From Schleiferilactobacillus harbinensis DSM 16991 (GTDB lineage: Bacteria; Bacillota; Bacilli; Lactobacillales; Lactobacillaceae), in the NCBI RefSeq assembly GCF_000425885.1, contig NZ_AUEH01000001.1, forward strand, positions 124,001 through 188,000: 64,000 bases of DNA, read 5' to 3'. Numbering within the stretch: position 1 is the first letter of the stretch; every line of letters starts with the position of its first letter. Positions 47,137 to 56,466 of this stretch are shown piece by piece. A model generated the notes under the pieces. The model had not been told where the DNA came from and searched no databases. It worked only from the letters and a program-made list of their open reading frames with translations. Both the position numbers and the translations under genes were made by a program.

Positions 47137-47860
47137 ACGTTTACAAAAAGTAATTGCGGATGCCGGGGTCGCTTCCCGCCGCAAAGCAGAGAAACTGATT
47201 GCCACCGGTCACGTGACTGTGAACGGGGATACCGTCACGGCCATGGGGATCAAAGTCACCCCCCAAGACGCTGTAGAGGTGGATGGGGTCCCTTTGACCC
47301 AGGAGCGCAAGGTTTATTTCTTATTGTATAAACCCCGCGGTGTGATCACGTCAGCCCACGATGAAAAGGGCCGCAAAACCGTGGTGGATCTGCTTAACGG
47401 CGTCCAGGAACGGGTTTATCCTGTGGGTCGACTGGATTATGATACTAGCGGCCTGCTCCTGCTGACGAATGATGGGGAACTGGCGAATGGCTTGATGCAC
47501 CCGTCGTTTCAAGTGGATAAAACTTACGTCGCGCGGGTCAAGGGTATTCCTGTGGGCGAGCAGCTGAAGCAGTTGGAAAAGGGCGTCGTTTTAGACGGCC
47601 GCAAGACCCGGCCGGCCAAGGTAAAAGTGATCCGCACTGAAAAGATCAAGAATTACAGCATTATCCAGATTACGATCCACGAAGGCTGGCACCATCAGGT
47701 CAAGCGGATGATGGAAAAGGTCGGGCTCCCCGTGGACAAGCTGTCCCGGGAACGGTTCGCTTTTCTTACCCTAGATGGGTTGAATGCTGGCGAATACCGG
47801 TCTCTGCGTACCCATGAAGTACGGGAATTGTACGATTTGGTCGAAACCCGCAGCAAATAA
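47129..47860 (+). CDS. rluB: 23S rRNA pseudouridine synthase RluB-type
   Basis: A 243-residue pseudouridine synthase with an N-terminal S4 RNA-binding domain (LQKVIADAGVASRRKAEKLI) and the RluB/RsuA catalytic core. The motif GRLDYDTSGLLLLTND has the catalytic Asp at about 103. The target is expected to be U2605 in helix 93 of 23S rRNA, by family. AGAGGAG precedes ATG 47129. It is the last gene of the run that starts at the DUF441 gene. Confidence 0.94.
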   Translation: MSERLQKVIADAGVASRRKAEKLIATGHVTVNGDTVTAMGIKVTPQDAVEVDGVPLTQERKVYFLLYKPRGVITSAHDEKGRKTVVDLLNGVQERVYPVGRLDYDTSGLLLLTNDGELANGLMHPSFQVDKTYVARVKGIPVGEQLKQLEKGVVLDGRKTRPAKVKVIRTEKIKNYSIIQITIHEGWHHQVKRMMEKVGLPVDKLSRERFAFLTLDGLNAGEYRSLRTHEVRELYDLVETRSK

Positions 47861-47861
47861 G

Positions 47862-47890
47862 TTGACGCCGTGCGGTATTTCGTTTACTAT
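47862..47890 (+). promoter_or_regulatory. Promoter of the ribU riboswitch transcript
   Basis: TTGACG at 47862-47867 and TACTAT at 47885-47890 are 17 bases apart, just before the FMN riboswitch. Confidence 0.75.
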
Positions 47891-47913
47891 GACGGTATCA
47901 AAATTAAATAGTG

Positions 47914-48030
47914 GTTTGTCTTCAGGGCAGGGTGTAATTCCCGACCGGCGGTAAAGTCCGCGACCCGCATTGTGCGGTGGACCCGGTGCAACTCCGGGAC
48001 CGATAGTATAGTCTAGATGGAAGAAGATAG
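47914..48030 (+). promoter_or_regulatory. FMN riboswitch (RFN element)
   Basis: The conserved core is clear: TCAGGGCAGGGTG, the TTCCCGACCGGCGGTAAAGTC segment, the GCGACCC and GGACCCGGTGCAACTCCGGGACCGA hairpins and a GATGGAAGAAG closing strand. A P1 stem forms between TGTCTTC (about 47917) and GAAGAT (about 48024). FMN binding should favour the terminator that follows and so shut off ribU when flavin is plentiful. Confidence 0.95.
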
Positions 48031-48034
48031 CGTA

Positions 48035-48072
48035 AGCGGAGACAAACATATTCTGTTTGTCTCCGCTTTTTT
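48035..48072 (+). terminator. Riboswitch-controlled terminator
   Basis: AGCGGAGACAAACA at 48035-48048 pairs perfectly with 48054-48067; TTTTTT follows. It lies between the aptamer and ribU, the usual expression platform. Confidence 0.9.
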
Positions 48073-48105
48073 CCTGGAGCAGCCTCTGATGGAGGTCATT
48101 TCAGT

Positions 48106-48675
48106 ATGCAAGCAAACCGTGGATTGGAAAAGTGGATCGGGATCGCCATCTTTGGTGCCTTGGCCGCGCTGGTCATGTTTATCGAAATTCCTGTCATGGG
48201 ATTTCTCAAGTTGGATTTGAGTGATATCGTTGTTCTTTTTGCGATGAGTCTGTATGGTCTTGGTGCCGGGATTGGCGTTGCAGCAATCAAAGTCGTTGTT
48301 CATTTTATGTTGACCGGCGCCGGCATTGGCTCCTTAATCGGTGATAGCGCCGCGTTTATTGCGGCAATCGCTTTCGCGGTGCCATTATATCTGTTGTTGA
48401 ATAAACTGGGAGATAGTTGGCCTCGGCGGATCGCCGCCATTGTTTTGGCCACTGTGTCGCTTACGGTGATCATGGCGGTGCTCAACTGGCTGGTATTGAC
48501 ACCGTTGTACGCCAATGTGATGAATATTAAAATTGGTATGGCGATGACGACTTATATCTTGACCATGGTCGTTCCGTTCAATTTATTGAAAGGCGTTGTC
48601 TTAGCGGCGGGCTTCCTGCCACTTTACTTCATCATGGTGCCTTTCATTAGTCGGCATCAATTGCGCGTCCATTAA
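48106..48675 (+). CDS. ribU: Riboflavin transporter RibU (ECF S component)
   Basis: A 189-residue membrane protein with about six helices, the substrate-binding component of an ECF-type riboflavin importer that docks to the shared EcfAA'T module (not in this window). The KLDLSDIVVLFAMSLYGLGAGIG segment is typical of RibU. GGAGG lies about 13 bases upstream. The FMN riboswitch in front makes the substrate assignment firm. A bidirectional terminator follows. Confidence 0.95.
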   Translation: MQANRGLEKWIGIAIFGALAALVMFIEIPVMGFLKLDLSDIVVLFAMSLYGLGAGIGVAAIKVVVHFMLTGAGIGSLIGDSAAFIAAIAFAVPLYLLLNKLGDSWPRRIAAIVLATVSLTVIMAVLNWLVLTPLYANVMNIKIGMAMTTYILTMVVPFNLLKGVVLAAGFLPLYFIMVPFISRHQLRVH

Positions 48676-48690
48676 TCTAGCCGAAAAAAC

Positions 48691-48727
48691 AAGCAGCCCA
48701 CCAAAAACAATGGTGGGCTGCTTTTGC
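48691..48727. terminator. Bidirectional terminator between ribU and fer
   Basis: AAGCAGCCCACCA at 48691-48703 pairs with TGGTGGGCTGCTT at 48711-48723; T-rich on the + strand and A-rich on the other side. Confidence 0.88.
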
Positions 48728-48739
48728 ATTAGCCGGTAA

Positions 48740-49042
48740 TTACTCCGTATAATGGTCAGGACGAGGCTTCGCCGGCTTTTCCGGCGGGAACGGCCGACGG
48801 CTGCGCAAGATAGCCTGGACGGGACAGTCGCGGTAGGCCGTTTTGAAGGCGGCCAGTTGTTCCGGCGGGATGGGTACTGTCCCATGGTTGGCGTCCCGTT
48901 TGCCAAAGGCGACACCGTTGTCGTCATAATCAAAAACGGCAGGGGCGTGCAGGGCACAAAGACCGCAGGCAATACAGCGTTCTTGGTCAATTTTGGTGAA
49001 CCAGTCAGATGATTGGCGCACATCGTTTTTCGAATCAGTCAT
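48740..49042 (-). CDS. fer: Ferredoxin, single [4Fe-4S] type
   Basis: A 100-residue electron-transfer protein. Cluster ligands are Cys23, Cys26 and Cys29 (CIACGLC) and Cys73 (RDCPVQAI), matching Bacillus-type monocluster ferredoxins. The last 20 residues are Pro/Arg-rich. It is divergent from the ypbB-like gene with only 45 bases between; fer next to ypbB-recQ is also the B. subtilis order. The redox partner is unknown. Confidence 0.9.
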   Translation of the reverse strand: MTDSKNDVRQSSDWFTKIDQERCIACGLCALHAPAVFDYDDNGVAFGKRDANHGTVPIPPEQLAAFKTAYRDCPVQAILRSRRPFPPEKPAKPRPDHYTE

Positions 49043-49087
49043 TTAAGGCAGCTTCTTTCAATTCATCGATCAGTCAGGGGGGATCAC

Positions 49088-50038
49088 GTGCCGACTTTCT
49101 TACACTACTTGTTTGCCGGGCGGCACGTGCGCCCGGTGACGATGTATCATATTTTACACGGGAAACGGACCTTTTCCAATTTGTATGCGGCGTTTATCAA
49201 CGATTTACTGCCATTTTGGGGATTACTGCCGCACCTGTCCCGCCCGCGGTATGAAGAAATGATCGATTACCTGGTGCACCAGAAACTATTGACCGAAGCG
49301 CCGGACGAGACGCTGACGGCGCCCCCGGCCGCATTACCGGCCTGGTGGCCGACCCATGTGGCCGGACTGACCATGCCGGCGTATCGGGAGATTGGCGATA
49401 TTCTGACGTTAGCCGTTCAATTGATCAGCCAAGTCCAGCACCAGGAGCGGCATTTTGCTCCCATCACGCCGCATCTGCTGATTCAGCAGCGGGTGAAGGG
49501 GTGGTACGAGCAGGCGGCTAAAACCGATTTGCCCGGGACGATTGCCGAATTCAAGAGTTTAGTGACAGCCATGCCTGAGCTGGCTGGTACCGTCTTGGTC
49601 AACCGGCTGGTGGGGGCAGAGACCGATGTAGCCAGCTGGCAAGACTTGGCGGCACATTTGGGGTTTGAGCCATTTCAAGTCCAGCTGGTCTGGATCGATG
49701 CGCTGGCTCAGCTTTATCAGGCCATCGCCGGCGGTCAAGCGGCCCGCTGGCAGGGCTTGCTGCCGCCGCCAACCCCAGCGGTGACCCGTAGTGCTCAGGC
49801 GACCATGCAGCTGCTGGCTGATCAGTCCGTGGATCAAACTGCCCAGCAGCGCCAGTTGGCGGCCAGTACGATTCGTGAACACATATTAGAGGCTGCCATG
49901 TTGGGGCCGGCTGTGATTCACGAGCAGCCAGGCTGGCGATTACCGCCAGCGAAGGCTGATCCGGTGGTCGATTTCTTCCGCGGCCGGTTGGCGGCTATTG
50001 CGCGTCAGCGGCAGTCAGGAGGGGTGCGCCTTGAGTGA
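49088..50038 (+). CDS. YpbB-like helix-turn-helix protein upstream of recQ
   Basis: A 316-residue soluble protein. The N-terminal part (PTFLHYLFAGRHVRPVTMYHILHGKRTFSNLY) and the conserved position before recQ match the YpbB family of Firmicutes. The C-terminal region (about 240-310) contains predicted helices like the helix-turn-helix/HRDC modules of RecQ helicases, so it may supply a part missing from the short RecQ; that is inference. I start at GTG 49088, with AGGGGGGAT upstream. It overlaps recQ by 8 bases. Confidence 0.75.
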   Translation: MPTFLHYLFAGRHVRPVTMYHILHGKRTFSNLYAAFINDLLPFWGLLPHLSRPRYEEMIDYLVHQKLLTEAPDETLTAPPAALPAWWPTHVAGLTMPAYREIGDILTLAVQLISQVQHQERHFAPITPHLLIQQRVKGWYEQAAKTDLPGTIAEFKSLVTAMPELAGTVLVNRLVGAETDVASWQDLAAHLGFEPFQVQLVWIDALAQLYQAIAGGQAARWQGLLPPPTPAVTRSAQATMQLLADQSVDQTAQQRQLAASTIREHILEAAMLGPAVIHEQPGWRLPPAKADPVVDFFRGRLAAIARQRQSGGVRLE

Positions 50039-51485
50039 TGATTTGCATGCTGCTTTGCGGCAGCATTTCGGTTTCAGTGAATTCCGGCCCGGTCAAGAAG
50101 ACGTGATTCGGGCGCTGCTGCAGGGGCGCAACTGTTTAGCTGTGCTGCCCACGGGGCAAGGCAAATCGCTGACTTACCAGCTGCCGACACTGCTGACCAA
50201 GCAGCTGACCGTGGTGGTCTCGCCGCTGATTGCTTTGATGATCGATCAGGTGAAGCATCTGCAGGAAGCCAACCTCGGTGCCGCCGTCGCGTTAAACAGT
50301 GAGCTGACCTGGGATGAGCAGCAAAGTGTACTGAACCGGTTAGACAAATGGCGATATCTCTTTGCTGCGCCCGAAACGCTGACCCGGCCAGATGTGGTTG
50401 CGGCTTTGCAGCATCACGGAGTCGGCTTGCTGGTGGTGGATGAGGCCCATTGCATCTCAGAGTGGGGCCCGGATTTTCGCCCGGCGTTCCTGCAGCTCGG
50501 CCACGTGCTTCAATTGCTCCAGCCGCAACGGGTGTTGGCTTTAACCGCTACGGCTTCGCCCCGAGTACGCCGGGATATTTGCCGCCGGTTGGGACTGACC
50601 GCGGCCAACACGACAGTGGTCAGCCGTTCAGTGGATCGGCCGAATATTTGGCTGGATACGTGTCCCGTGACCAGTGAAAAAGAGAAAGATACCCTGCTGC
50701 CCAAGCTGCTGGCCGCCATTCCCGGGCGAGTGATCATTTATTTCAACCGGAAGCAGCGGGCCAACGAAGTGGCGATCGCTTTGACCGCCCAAGGCATCGC
50801 GGTGGGCCGTTATCACAGCGGGTTAGAGCGGGATGAGCGGCGCAGTCTGCAGCATCAGTTCCGCGAGGGCTATATCCGGGTGGTGTGTGCGACCAATGCC
50901 TTCGGGATGGGCATTGACCAGCCCAACGTGCGGGCCGTTATTCATATGGCGCCGCCCACGAGTCTGGAAGATTACTTGCAAGCCATTGGCCGGGCGGGCC
51001 GGGACGGTGCGCCAGCGGCGGCGATCACATTATTGGCGCCAGGGGATATTCCCCAGCTGCAGCAGGATGCGGTCCGCGGGTTCCCACCCGCCAGTCTGAT
51101 TCGGGCCTACTTTCACCGGCCAGCCCAGTTCGCTAAGGATGAGACGCCGGAAATTGCCCTGCTTAAACGGTATCGGGCATTTGCGGACGCTTCTGCGGTG
51201 ACGCAATTGCTGGCTGCAACCCAGCAGACGCGGCAAACTTCAGCCGCGCAGATGGTGCATTTTTATACCGCGCCGGACACAATCTGCCGGCGGCAGCTGG
51301 TGCTGAACGCTTTTGATCCCGAGCCGCGGCAGGTGCATCATACGGCAGACTGTTGTGCCGTCACGACGCCCACGGCGCTGCTGCAGCACTTGACCACTTT
51401 GGCCTGGCCGGCCGATGCCGCGTTGCGTGTCCATCGGCCAGAACCGGTGCAATCAGTCGCCGTGCGTCTGGCCCAATTGTTTTAG
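50031..51485 (+). CDS. recQ: ATP-dependent DNA helicase RecQ (short RecS type)
   Basis: A 484-residue superfamily 2 helicase. Walker A PTGQGKS is at about 41-47, the DEAHCISEWG box follows near 140, and motif VI is present (AIGRAGRDGAPAA). The region after about 345 is short and has zinc-site cysteines (DTICRRQLVL...DCCAV), but no HRDC domain is seen, as in B. subtilis RecS. The start is TTG at 50031, with AGGAGGGG 6 bases upstream. It acts in repair of stalled forks and in recombination, by family. Confidence 0.9.
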   Translation: MSDDLHAALRQHFGFSEFRPGQEDVIRALLQGRNCLAVLPTGQGKSLTYQLPTLLTKQLTVVVSPLIALMIDQVKHLQEANLGAAVALNSELTWDEQQSVLNRLDKWRYLFAAPETLTRPDVVAALQHHGVGLLVVDEAHCISEWGPDFRPAFLQLGHVLQLLQPQRVLALTATASPRVRRDICRRLGLTAANTTVVSRSVDRPNIWLDTCPVTSEKEKDTLLPKLLAAIPGRVIIYFNRKQRANEVAIALTAQGIAVGRYHSGLERDERRSLQHQFREGYIRVVCATNAFGMGIDQPNVRAVIHMAPPTSLEDYLQAIGRAGRDGAPAAAITLLAPGDIPQLQQDAVRGFPPASLIRAYFHRPAQFAKDETPEIALLKRYRAFADASAVTQLLAATQQTRQTSAAQMVHFYTAPDTICRRQLVLNAFDPEPRQVHHTADCCAVTTPTALLQHLTTLAWPADAALRVHRPEPVQSVAVRLAQLF

Positions 51486-51574
51486 AAATGTGCTAAAGTG
51501 GTTCCGCAGTTGGCGCATTTTGTTGGACCGCTATGGTATGATAAAATAAAAGACTGGCACAGGGGGTTCGATCC

Positions 51575-52321
51575 ATGAAACAGGATCACGATGACAAGTT
51601 GAATAAGACATCGGCGCCCACGGGAGACAAGAAAGCAGCAAATGATGCTGAACACCCGTGGCAAAAGAAATTCATGGACGATCGCGACGATACTGGCAAT
51701 TTGTCCCGGGTGGCGACCCGCCATCGGGATAAGAATATGACCAGTTTTGCGGTTGTCCTGGCAATTATTCTGGCTTTGCTGATGATCATCCCAATGGGCT
51801 ATTGGGCATTTAATATGCGCAGCGGGAACGGCAGCAGCAGCGCCAATAAGATTACGGTCACCCAAAGCGAGAAGGACAGCACCTCAGCAGCAGCGTCTTC
51901 TCGGGCGGCGGCCTCGTCCCGGGCGCGGGCCAAGAAAGAAGCGGCCGCATCAAGGAAGGCTTCTGAAGCAGCAGAAAATAATACCACTGCTGTTTCGTCA
52001 TCTTCGGTTGCGGCCAGCAGCAGCTCAACGGAGCAGCAGGCAGCATCGACCCAGACACAGGATAATTCAAACCAGCAAGCCGCGGCCAGCAGTTCAGCCG
52101 CGCAGACCCAGCAGCCGGCGGCCCAAAGCAGCAGCGCGCCGGCTCAGGCCAGCAGCAGTACCCCAGCGGTCACCGCTGGCGGCTCATATACCGTGAAGGC
52201 CGGGGATAACCCGTTCCGGATCGCGCTGAATCACGGCATGAGTTTGTCAGAACTGTACGCTTTGAACCCGTCGGTCCAAAGCGGCGGTATTATTCCGGGG
52301 CAAGTTTTAAAGGTGAAATAA
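51575..52321 (+). CDS. Membrane-anchored LysM protein
   Basis: A 248-residue protein with a charged cytoplasmic N-terminus (1-50), one membrane helix (about 56-78), a 110-residue linker made almost only of Ser, Ala, Gln and Thr, and a single C-terminal LysM domain (YTVKAGDNPFRIALNHGMSLSELYALNPSVQSGGIIPGQVLKVK). It should sit outside the membrane and bind glycan. The position after recQ matches ypbE of B. subtilis. A promoter-like pair (TTGTTG at 51520, TAAAAT at 51542) lies upstream. Confidence 0.85.
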   Translation: MKQDHDDKLNKTSAPTGDKKAANDAEHPWQKKFMDDRDDTGNLSRVATRHRDKNMTSFAVVLAIILALLMIIPMGYWAFNMRSGNGSSSANKITVTQSEKDSTSAAASSRAAASSRARAKKEAAASRKASEAAENNTTAVSSSSVAASSSSTEQQAASTQTQDNSNQQAAASSSAAQTQQPAAQSSSAPAQASSSTPAVTAGGSYTVKAGDNPFRIALNHGMSLSELYALNPSVQSGGIIPGQVLKVK

Positions 52322-52331
52322 CCCGGCACCA

Positions 52332-52368
52332 AAAACGTCCCCTAATCTGGACGAGGGGGACGTTTTCT
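52332..52368 (+). terminator. Terminator after the LysM gene
   Basis: AAAACGTCCCC at 52332-52342 pairs with GGGGACGTTTT at 52356-52366, followed by T-rich sequence. Confidence 0.82.
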
Positions 52369-52403
52369 ATTGTTGATCACTGCAGATTGGAGCAAAAAAG
52401 TTC

Positions 52404-53078
52404 GTGCAAATTGCGATTGATGGCCCTGCTTCGGCAGGGAAGAGTACGATTGCTAAATTATTAGCTAAGCAGATGCACTACATCTACTTGGATACGGGCG
52501 CCATGTACCGGGCTGTGACCTGGTGGGCGCTCAAGCAGCACCTCCCGTTAAACGACGAACAACAGATTTTGCAAAGTCTAGGTACTGAGCCGATTGAGTT
52601 CGTTCCGGCAGCGGATGGCCAGCATGTACGCATGTTTGGTACTGATATTACCACGGCCATTCGCAGCGAAGAAGTGACGAATAATGTCTCCCAGGTATCC
52701 GCGCTGCCCGGTGTGCGGGCGGAAATGACGAAACGCCAGCGGCAAATTGCGGCGGGCCAAAATATCGTTATGGATGGCCGAGATATTGGGACGACAGTGC
52801 TGCCCCAGGCGGCGGTGAAGATCTTCATGGTCGCCAGTGTCGCTGAACGGGCGAAACGCCGGTTCAAAGATAATGCGGAAAAAGGGATCACCGTTCCGCT
52901 GGCTACGCTGGCCCAAGAAATTGCTGAACGGGACTATAAAGATTCCCATCGGGCCCAGTCCCCGTTGAAAAAGGCCGCCGATGCCGTGGAGATCGATACC
53001 ACGCACCTGACGATCCCCCAAGTGGTGGATGCCATTGTGGCCGTCATCAACGAAAAAAAACAGCACATGGCGAAATAA
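52404..53078 (+). CDS. cmk: Cytidylate kinase
   Basis: A 224-residue kinase that phosphorylates CMP and dCMP with ATP. The P-loop GPASAGKST is at 7-15, followed by the YLDTGAMYRAVTW substrate loop and the DGRDIGTTVLP segment; ends are intact. The start is GTG at 52404, with GGAG 11 bases upstream. It is followed 76 bases later by the S1-protein gene, the usual cmk-rpsA pairing. Confidence 0.95.
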   Translation: MQIAIDGPASAGKSTIAKLLAKQMHYIYLDTGAMYRAVTWWALKQHLPLNDEQQILQSLGTEPIEFVPAADGQHVRMFGTDITTAIRSEEVTNNVSQVSALPGVRAEMTKRQRQIAAGQNIVMDGRDIGTTVLPQAAVKIFMVASVAERAKRRFKDNAEKGITVPLATLAQEIAERDYKDSHRAQSPLKKAADAVEIDTTHLTIPQVVDAIVAVINEKKQHMAK

Positions 53079-53154
53079 AAGCGGGGGTGTAGCATTTACT
53101 CGCGTTTTCAAGTAAAATAGACTTTGATTGTAAGTCGTTAAGGAGGATTTTTTC

Positions 53155-54537
53155 ATGGACGAAGAAAAAAAGAACAACGAAGCTGAAGGCAGAAAGTTAA
53201 TGGAGAATGCCTTGAAGAGCGTTCACGAGGTAAAAGTCGGCGATGTCGTGACCGGCGAGGTATTAGCCATTGACGATGAGAACCAACTCGTTGTGGGTAT
53301 TGAAAACACCGGTGTCGAGGGTGTTGTACCATTCAAGGAGCTGACTGCCGACCGCAATGCAGACATCCACGACTTGGCTAAGGTGGGTGACAAGCTGCAA
53401 CTCGTCGTCCTCTCAACGATTGGCAAAGACAAAGAGAACGGTAGTTATTTATTGTCCTTGCGTCGCTTAGAAGCACGGAAGATCTGGGACCAAATCGAAG
53501 AGGAATACAAGGCGGGCCACACAGTTAAAGGCAAGGTCACTAATAATGTTAAGGGCGGCTTAGTCGTTGACGTTGATGGCGTGCGCGGCTTTATCCCGGC
53601 TTCTATGGTTGAAGATCGGTTCGTTGAAGATTTGTCGACGTACAAGGGCCAAGAATTGGAAATGGCTGTTGTTGAAATCGAACCCAGCGAGAATCGGTTG
53701 ATCCTTTCTCACCGGGCAGTCGTTGCGAAGCAAAAGGAAGCCGAAAAGAAGGCCCTCTACGAGAAGCTGCAACCTGGCGACGTCGTTGAAGGCAAGGTTG
53801 CTCGGCTGACAAACTTTGGTGCCTTTGTTGATTTGGGCGGTACCGACGGTTTGGTGCACGTTTCTGAAATTTCCTATGACCACGTTGACAAGCCTTCCGA
53901 TGTTTTGAAGACTGGCCAAGACGTGAAGGTCAAGGTATTGAACGTTGATCCGGAACGGGATCGGATTTCCTTGTCCATCAAGGCATTATTACCCCAACCG
54001 TGGGATGATATTGAAGAGAAGGCTCCGGTCGGCTCTGTCCTTGAAGGCCAAGTCAAGCGGTTAGTGACTTTTGGTGCATTTGTTGAAGTGTTCCCGGGCG
54101 TTGAAGGTCTGGTGCACATTTCCCAAATCAGCCACGAACACATTGCCACACCGGGTGAAGTGCTGAAGGAAGGCCAAGACATCAAGGTTAAAGTCTTGAG
54201 TGTTGACCCGCAACAGCACCGGTTGGCTTTGTCGATCAAGGCGCTGACTGAGAATCCGCATGCTGGTGAAGAAGAAGAGGAACACGAAGGCGGCAGCAGC
54301 AATTATCGCCGGAGTGACCGCAGCAGCCGTTCCGAACGTGCACCGCGGCGCAATGACCGCAGCAACCGCGGCGGTAATGCTCCGCAGGCGCGTCCGGCAG
54401 CAAGCCGCAGCAATACCAAGGTCTCTGCCCCTGGCGAAGAGGAAGAGGATACTGGCTTCAGCTTGGGCGATTTGATCGGCGGCGCGTTGGACCAATTCAA
54501 GTCCGACAAGCAGGACGACCAAAAGGACGATAAGTAA
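53155..54537 (+). CDS. rpsA: S1-domain ribosomal protein bS1-like
   Basis: A 460-residue protein with four S1 RNA-binding domains starting near residues 25, 118, 204 and 290, then a tail with an acidic patch, an Arg/Ser/Asn-rich low-complexity region (about 380-435) and an acidic end. Gram-positive S1 homologues have four domains rather than the six of E. coli, so the length is normal. They help mRNA binding on the 30S subunit or in RNA turnover. AGGAGG precedes the start. It lies between cmk and der, as in B. subtilis (ypfD). Confidence 0.92.
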   Translation: MDEEKKNNEAEGRKLMENALKSVHEVKVGDVVTGEVLAIDDENQLVVGIENTGVEGVVPFKELTADRNADIHDLAKVGDKLQLVVLSTIGKDKENGSYLLSLRRLEARKIWDQIEEEYKAGHTVKGKVTNNVKGGLVVDVDGVRGFIPASMVEDRFVEDLSTYKGQELEMAVVEIEPSENRLILSHRAVVAKQKEAEKKALYEKLQPGDVVEGKVARLTNFGAFVDLGGTDGLVHVSEISYDHVDKPSDVLKTGQDVKVKVLNVDPERDRISLSIKALLPQPWDDIEEKAPVGSVLEGQVKRLVTFGAFVEVFPGVEGLVHISQISHEHIATPGEVLKEGQDIKVKVLSVDPQQHRLALSIKALTENPHAGEEEEEHEGGSSNYRRSDRSSRSERAPRRNDRSNRGGNAPQARPAASRSNTKVSAPGEEEEDTGFSLGDLIGGALDQFKSDKQDDQKDDK

Positions 54538-54571
54538 TCGTCTAGGCCACTGAATTTGAGATAGCGTCGAG

Positions 54572-54615
54572 GTAACGGCTATGTCCCTACAGGATGTAGC
54601 CGTTACTTCTGTTTT
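54572..54615 (+). terminator. Hairpin and T-run between the S1 gene and der
   Basis: GTAACGGCTA at 54572-54581 pairs with TAGCCGTTAC at 54597-54606; TTCTGTTTTT follows. It may end S1 transcripts or attenuate read-through into der, which begins 20 bases later. Confidence 0.7.
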
Positions 54616-54634
54616 TAAGAAAGGATGTTTTTGC

Positions 54635-55942
54635 ATGGCTAAACCTGTCGTGGCGATCGTCGGTCGGCCGAATGTCGGCAAGTCGACGATATTCAATCGG
54701 ATCGCAAAGAAGCGGATCGCGATCGTTGAAGACCAGCCGGGGGTGACCCGGGACCGCTTATACGCTCCGGCGGAGTGGCTGGGTCAGGAATTTTCGCTGA
54801 TCGATACCGGGGGGATCGACATTGATGATGCTCCCTTGATGACCCAGATCGTCGCCCAGGCCCAGATTGCCATGGAAGAGGCGGACGTGATCGTCTTCCT
54901 GGTATCGAACCAGGAGGGGGTCACCGAGGCCGACGAACACGTGGCCCGAATGTTGTACAAGGCGGATAAACCAGTAATTCTCGCGGTGAATAAGGCGGAT
55001 AACCCCGAACAGCGCCAAGAGATCTATGACTTTTATTCTCTCGGGTTGGGTGACCCGTATCCCGTGTCCGGGGTGCAGGGGACCGGTCTGGGCGATCTGC
55101 TGGATGCCGTCGTCGCTAAGTTTCCGGCCAAGCAGGCGGATGCCAATGATGACAGCATCGAGTTCAGTGTCATCGGCCGGCCCAATGTGGGCAAATCGTC
55201 CCTGGTCAATGCCATCCTCGGCGAAGAGCGGGTCATTGTGTCCAATATTGAAGGGACGACCCGGGACGCTATCGATACCCGCTTTACGGACGATGGCCAA
55301 GCGTTCACGATCATTGACACCGCCGGGATCCGCAAGCGGGGCAAGATCTGGGAAAATACGGAGAAGTATTCGGTCCTGCGGGCCCAAAGTGCGATTGAAC
55401 GCAGTGCCGTCGTGCTGGTCCTGATCGATGCCGAAGCGGGCATCCGGGAACAGGACAAGCACGTTGCCGGTTTGGCCCATGAGGCCGGCCGCGGCGTGAT
55501 CATTGTCGTCAATAAGTGGGATGCAGTGCATAAGGATACCCACTCCATGAAGAAATTCACTGACGAGATCCGTGGTCAGTTCCAATACTTGGACTATGCC
55601 CCGATCGTCTTCCTATCGGCCAAGACCCATCAGCGGGTGAGTACGCTGCCGGCCTTGATCAAGAAAGTTGCTGAAAATCATGAGCGCCGAATCACCTCCA
55701 GCACCCTCAATGACGTGCTGCTGAAGGCCGTGGCGACCACACCGACACCCACCAGTAATGGTAAGCGGCTGCGGGTGTACTACATGACCCAGGTCAAGAG
55801 CGGCCCGCCGACTTTTGTCGCGTTCGTCAATAACGTTGATCTGATGCACTTTTCGTACCAGCGTTTCCTGGTCAACCAGTTGCGGGCAGCCTTTGACTTT
55901 TCGGGGACACCTATTGTTATTGTTCCCCGACAGCGAAAATAA
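54635..55942 (+). CDS. der: Ribosome biogenesis GTPase Der (EngA)
   Basis: A 435-residue essential GTPase with two tandem G domains, needed for 50S assembly. The first G1 GRPNVGKST is at 10-18 and the second GRPNVGKSS near 181-189; the C-terminal KH-like domain is present ([25 protein letters not shown]). I start at ATG 54635, with AGAAAGGATG upstream; a longer frame from 54581 would start in the hairpin. No clear terminator follows except weak A/T-rich inverted repeats near 55970-56020. Confidence 0.96.
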   Translation: MAKPVVAIVGRPNVGKSTIFNRIAKKRIAIVEDQPGVTRDRLYAPAEWLGQEFSLIDTGGIDIDDAPLMTQIVAQAQIAMEEADVIVFLVSNQEGVTEADEHVARMLYKADKPVILAVNKADNPEQRQEIYDFYSLGLGDPYPVSGVQGTGLGDLLDAVVAKFPAKQADANDDSIEFSVIGRPNVGKSSLVNAILGEERVIVSNIEGTTRDAIDTRFTDDGQAFTIIDTAGIRKRGKIWENTEKYSVLRAQSAIERSAVVLVLIDAEAGIREQDKHVAGLAHEAGRGVIIVVNKWDAVHKDTHSMKKFTDEIRGQFQYLDYAPIVFLSAKTHQRVSTLPALIKKVAENHERRITSSTLNDVLLKAVATTPTPTSNGKRLRVYYMTQVKSGPPTFVAFVNNVDLMHFSYQRFLVNQLRAAFDFSGTPIVIVPRQRK

Positions 55943-56028
55943 AGTTGTGGTATACCGAAAAATGACCGGTGTATATTTTCATGAAAATAAATGAAATGCT
56001 GATTTCGTGCTTTTTTTCGGCGAAAATC

Positions 56029-56157
56029 CTTGCTACTGCGGCTTCGGTATGCTATTTTTAGAAATGAAGTAATGATTGCCGCGCAACATTATTTCACACT
56101 TTTGTTTTACAAAAGTGATACGTTCTGACGAGGGATCGTCAACGCGTAGGAGGTGAA
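56029..56157 (+). promoter_or_regulatory. hup promoter region with palindromes
   Basis: The 223-base gap between der and hup holds a weak TTGCTA (near 56029) with CTATTT-like -10 spacing. It also has a perfect inverted repeat CACTTTTGT (56097-56105)/ACAAAAGTG (56109-56117) and a GACGA/TCGTC hairpin before the strong AGGAGG site at about 56148. Confidence 0.4.
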
Positions 56158-56165
56158 TCCCAAAC

Positions 56166-56441
56166 ATGGCAAATAAAGCAGAATTGATCGACAACGTTGC
56201 AGCCAAGACTGGCTTGACCAAGAAGGACGCAACTGCTGCTGTTGACGCCGTATTCAGCACGATCCAAGCATCTTTAGCAAAAGGTGACAAGGTTCAACTG
56301 ATCGGCTTTGGTAACTTCGAGGTCCGCGAACGCGCCGCTCGGAAGGGCCGCAATCCCCAGACTGGTGCTGAAATCAGCATTCCAGCCAGCAAGGTACCGG
56401 CTTTCAAGCCCGGCAAGGCACTCAAGGATTCCGTCAAGTAG
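56166..56441 (+). CDS. hup: DNA-binding protein HU
   Basis: A 91-residue histone-like protein that bends and compacts DNA as a dimer. The start [22 protein letters not shown], the [21 protein letters not shown] arm with its conserved Arg/Pro and the end [15 protein letters not shown] are all typical. It has a very strong AGGAGGTGA ribosome-binding site. It is an independent unit with its own leader and a hairpin downstream. Confidence 0.98.
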   Translation: MANKAELIDNVAAKTGLTKKDATAAVDAVFSTIQASLAKGDKVQLIGFGNFEVRERAARKGRNPQTGAEISIPASKVPAFKPGKALKDSVK

Positions 56442-56466
56442 ACTCGGTCTACGGAATGTTCCACCG

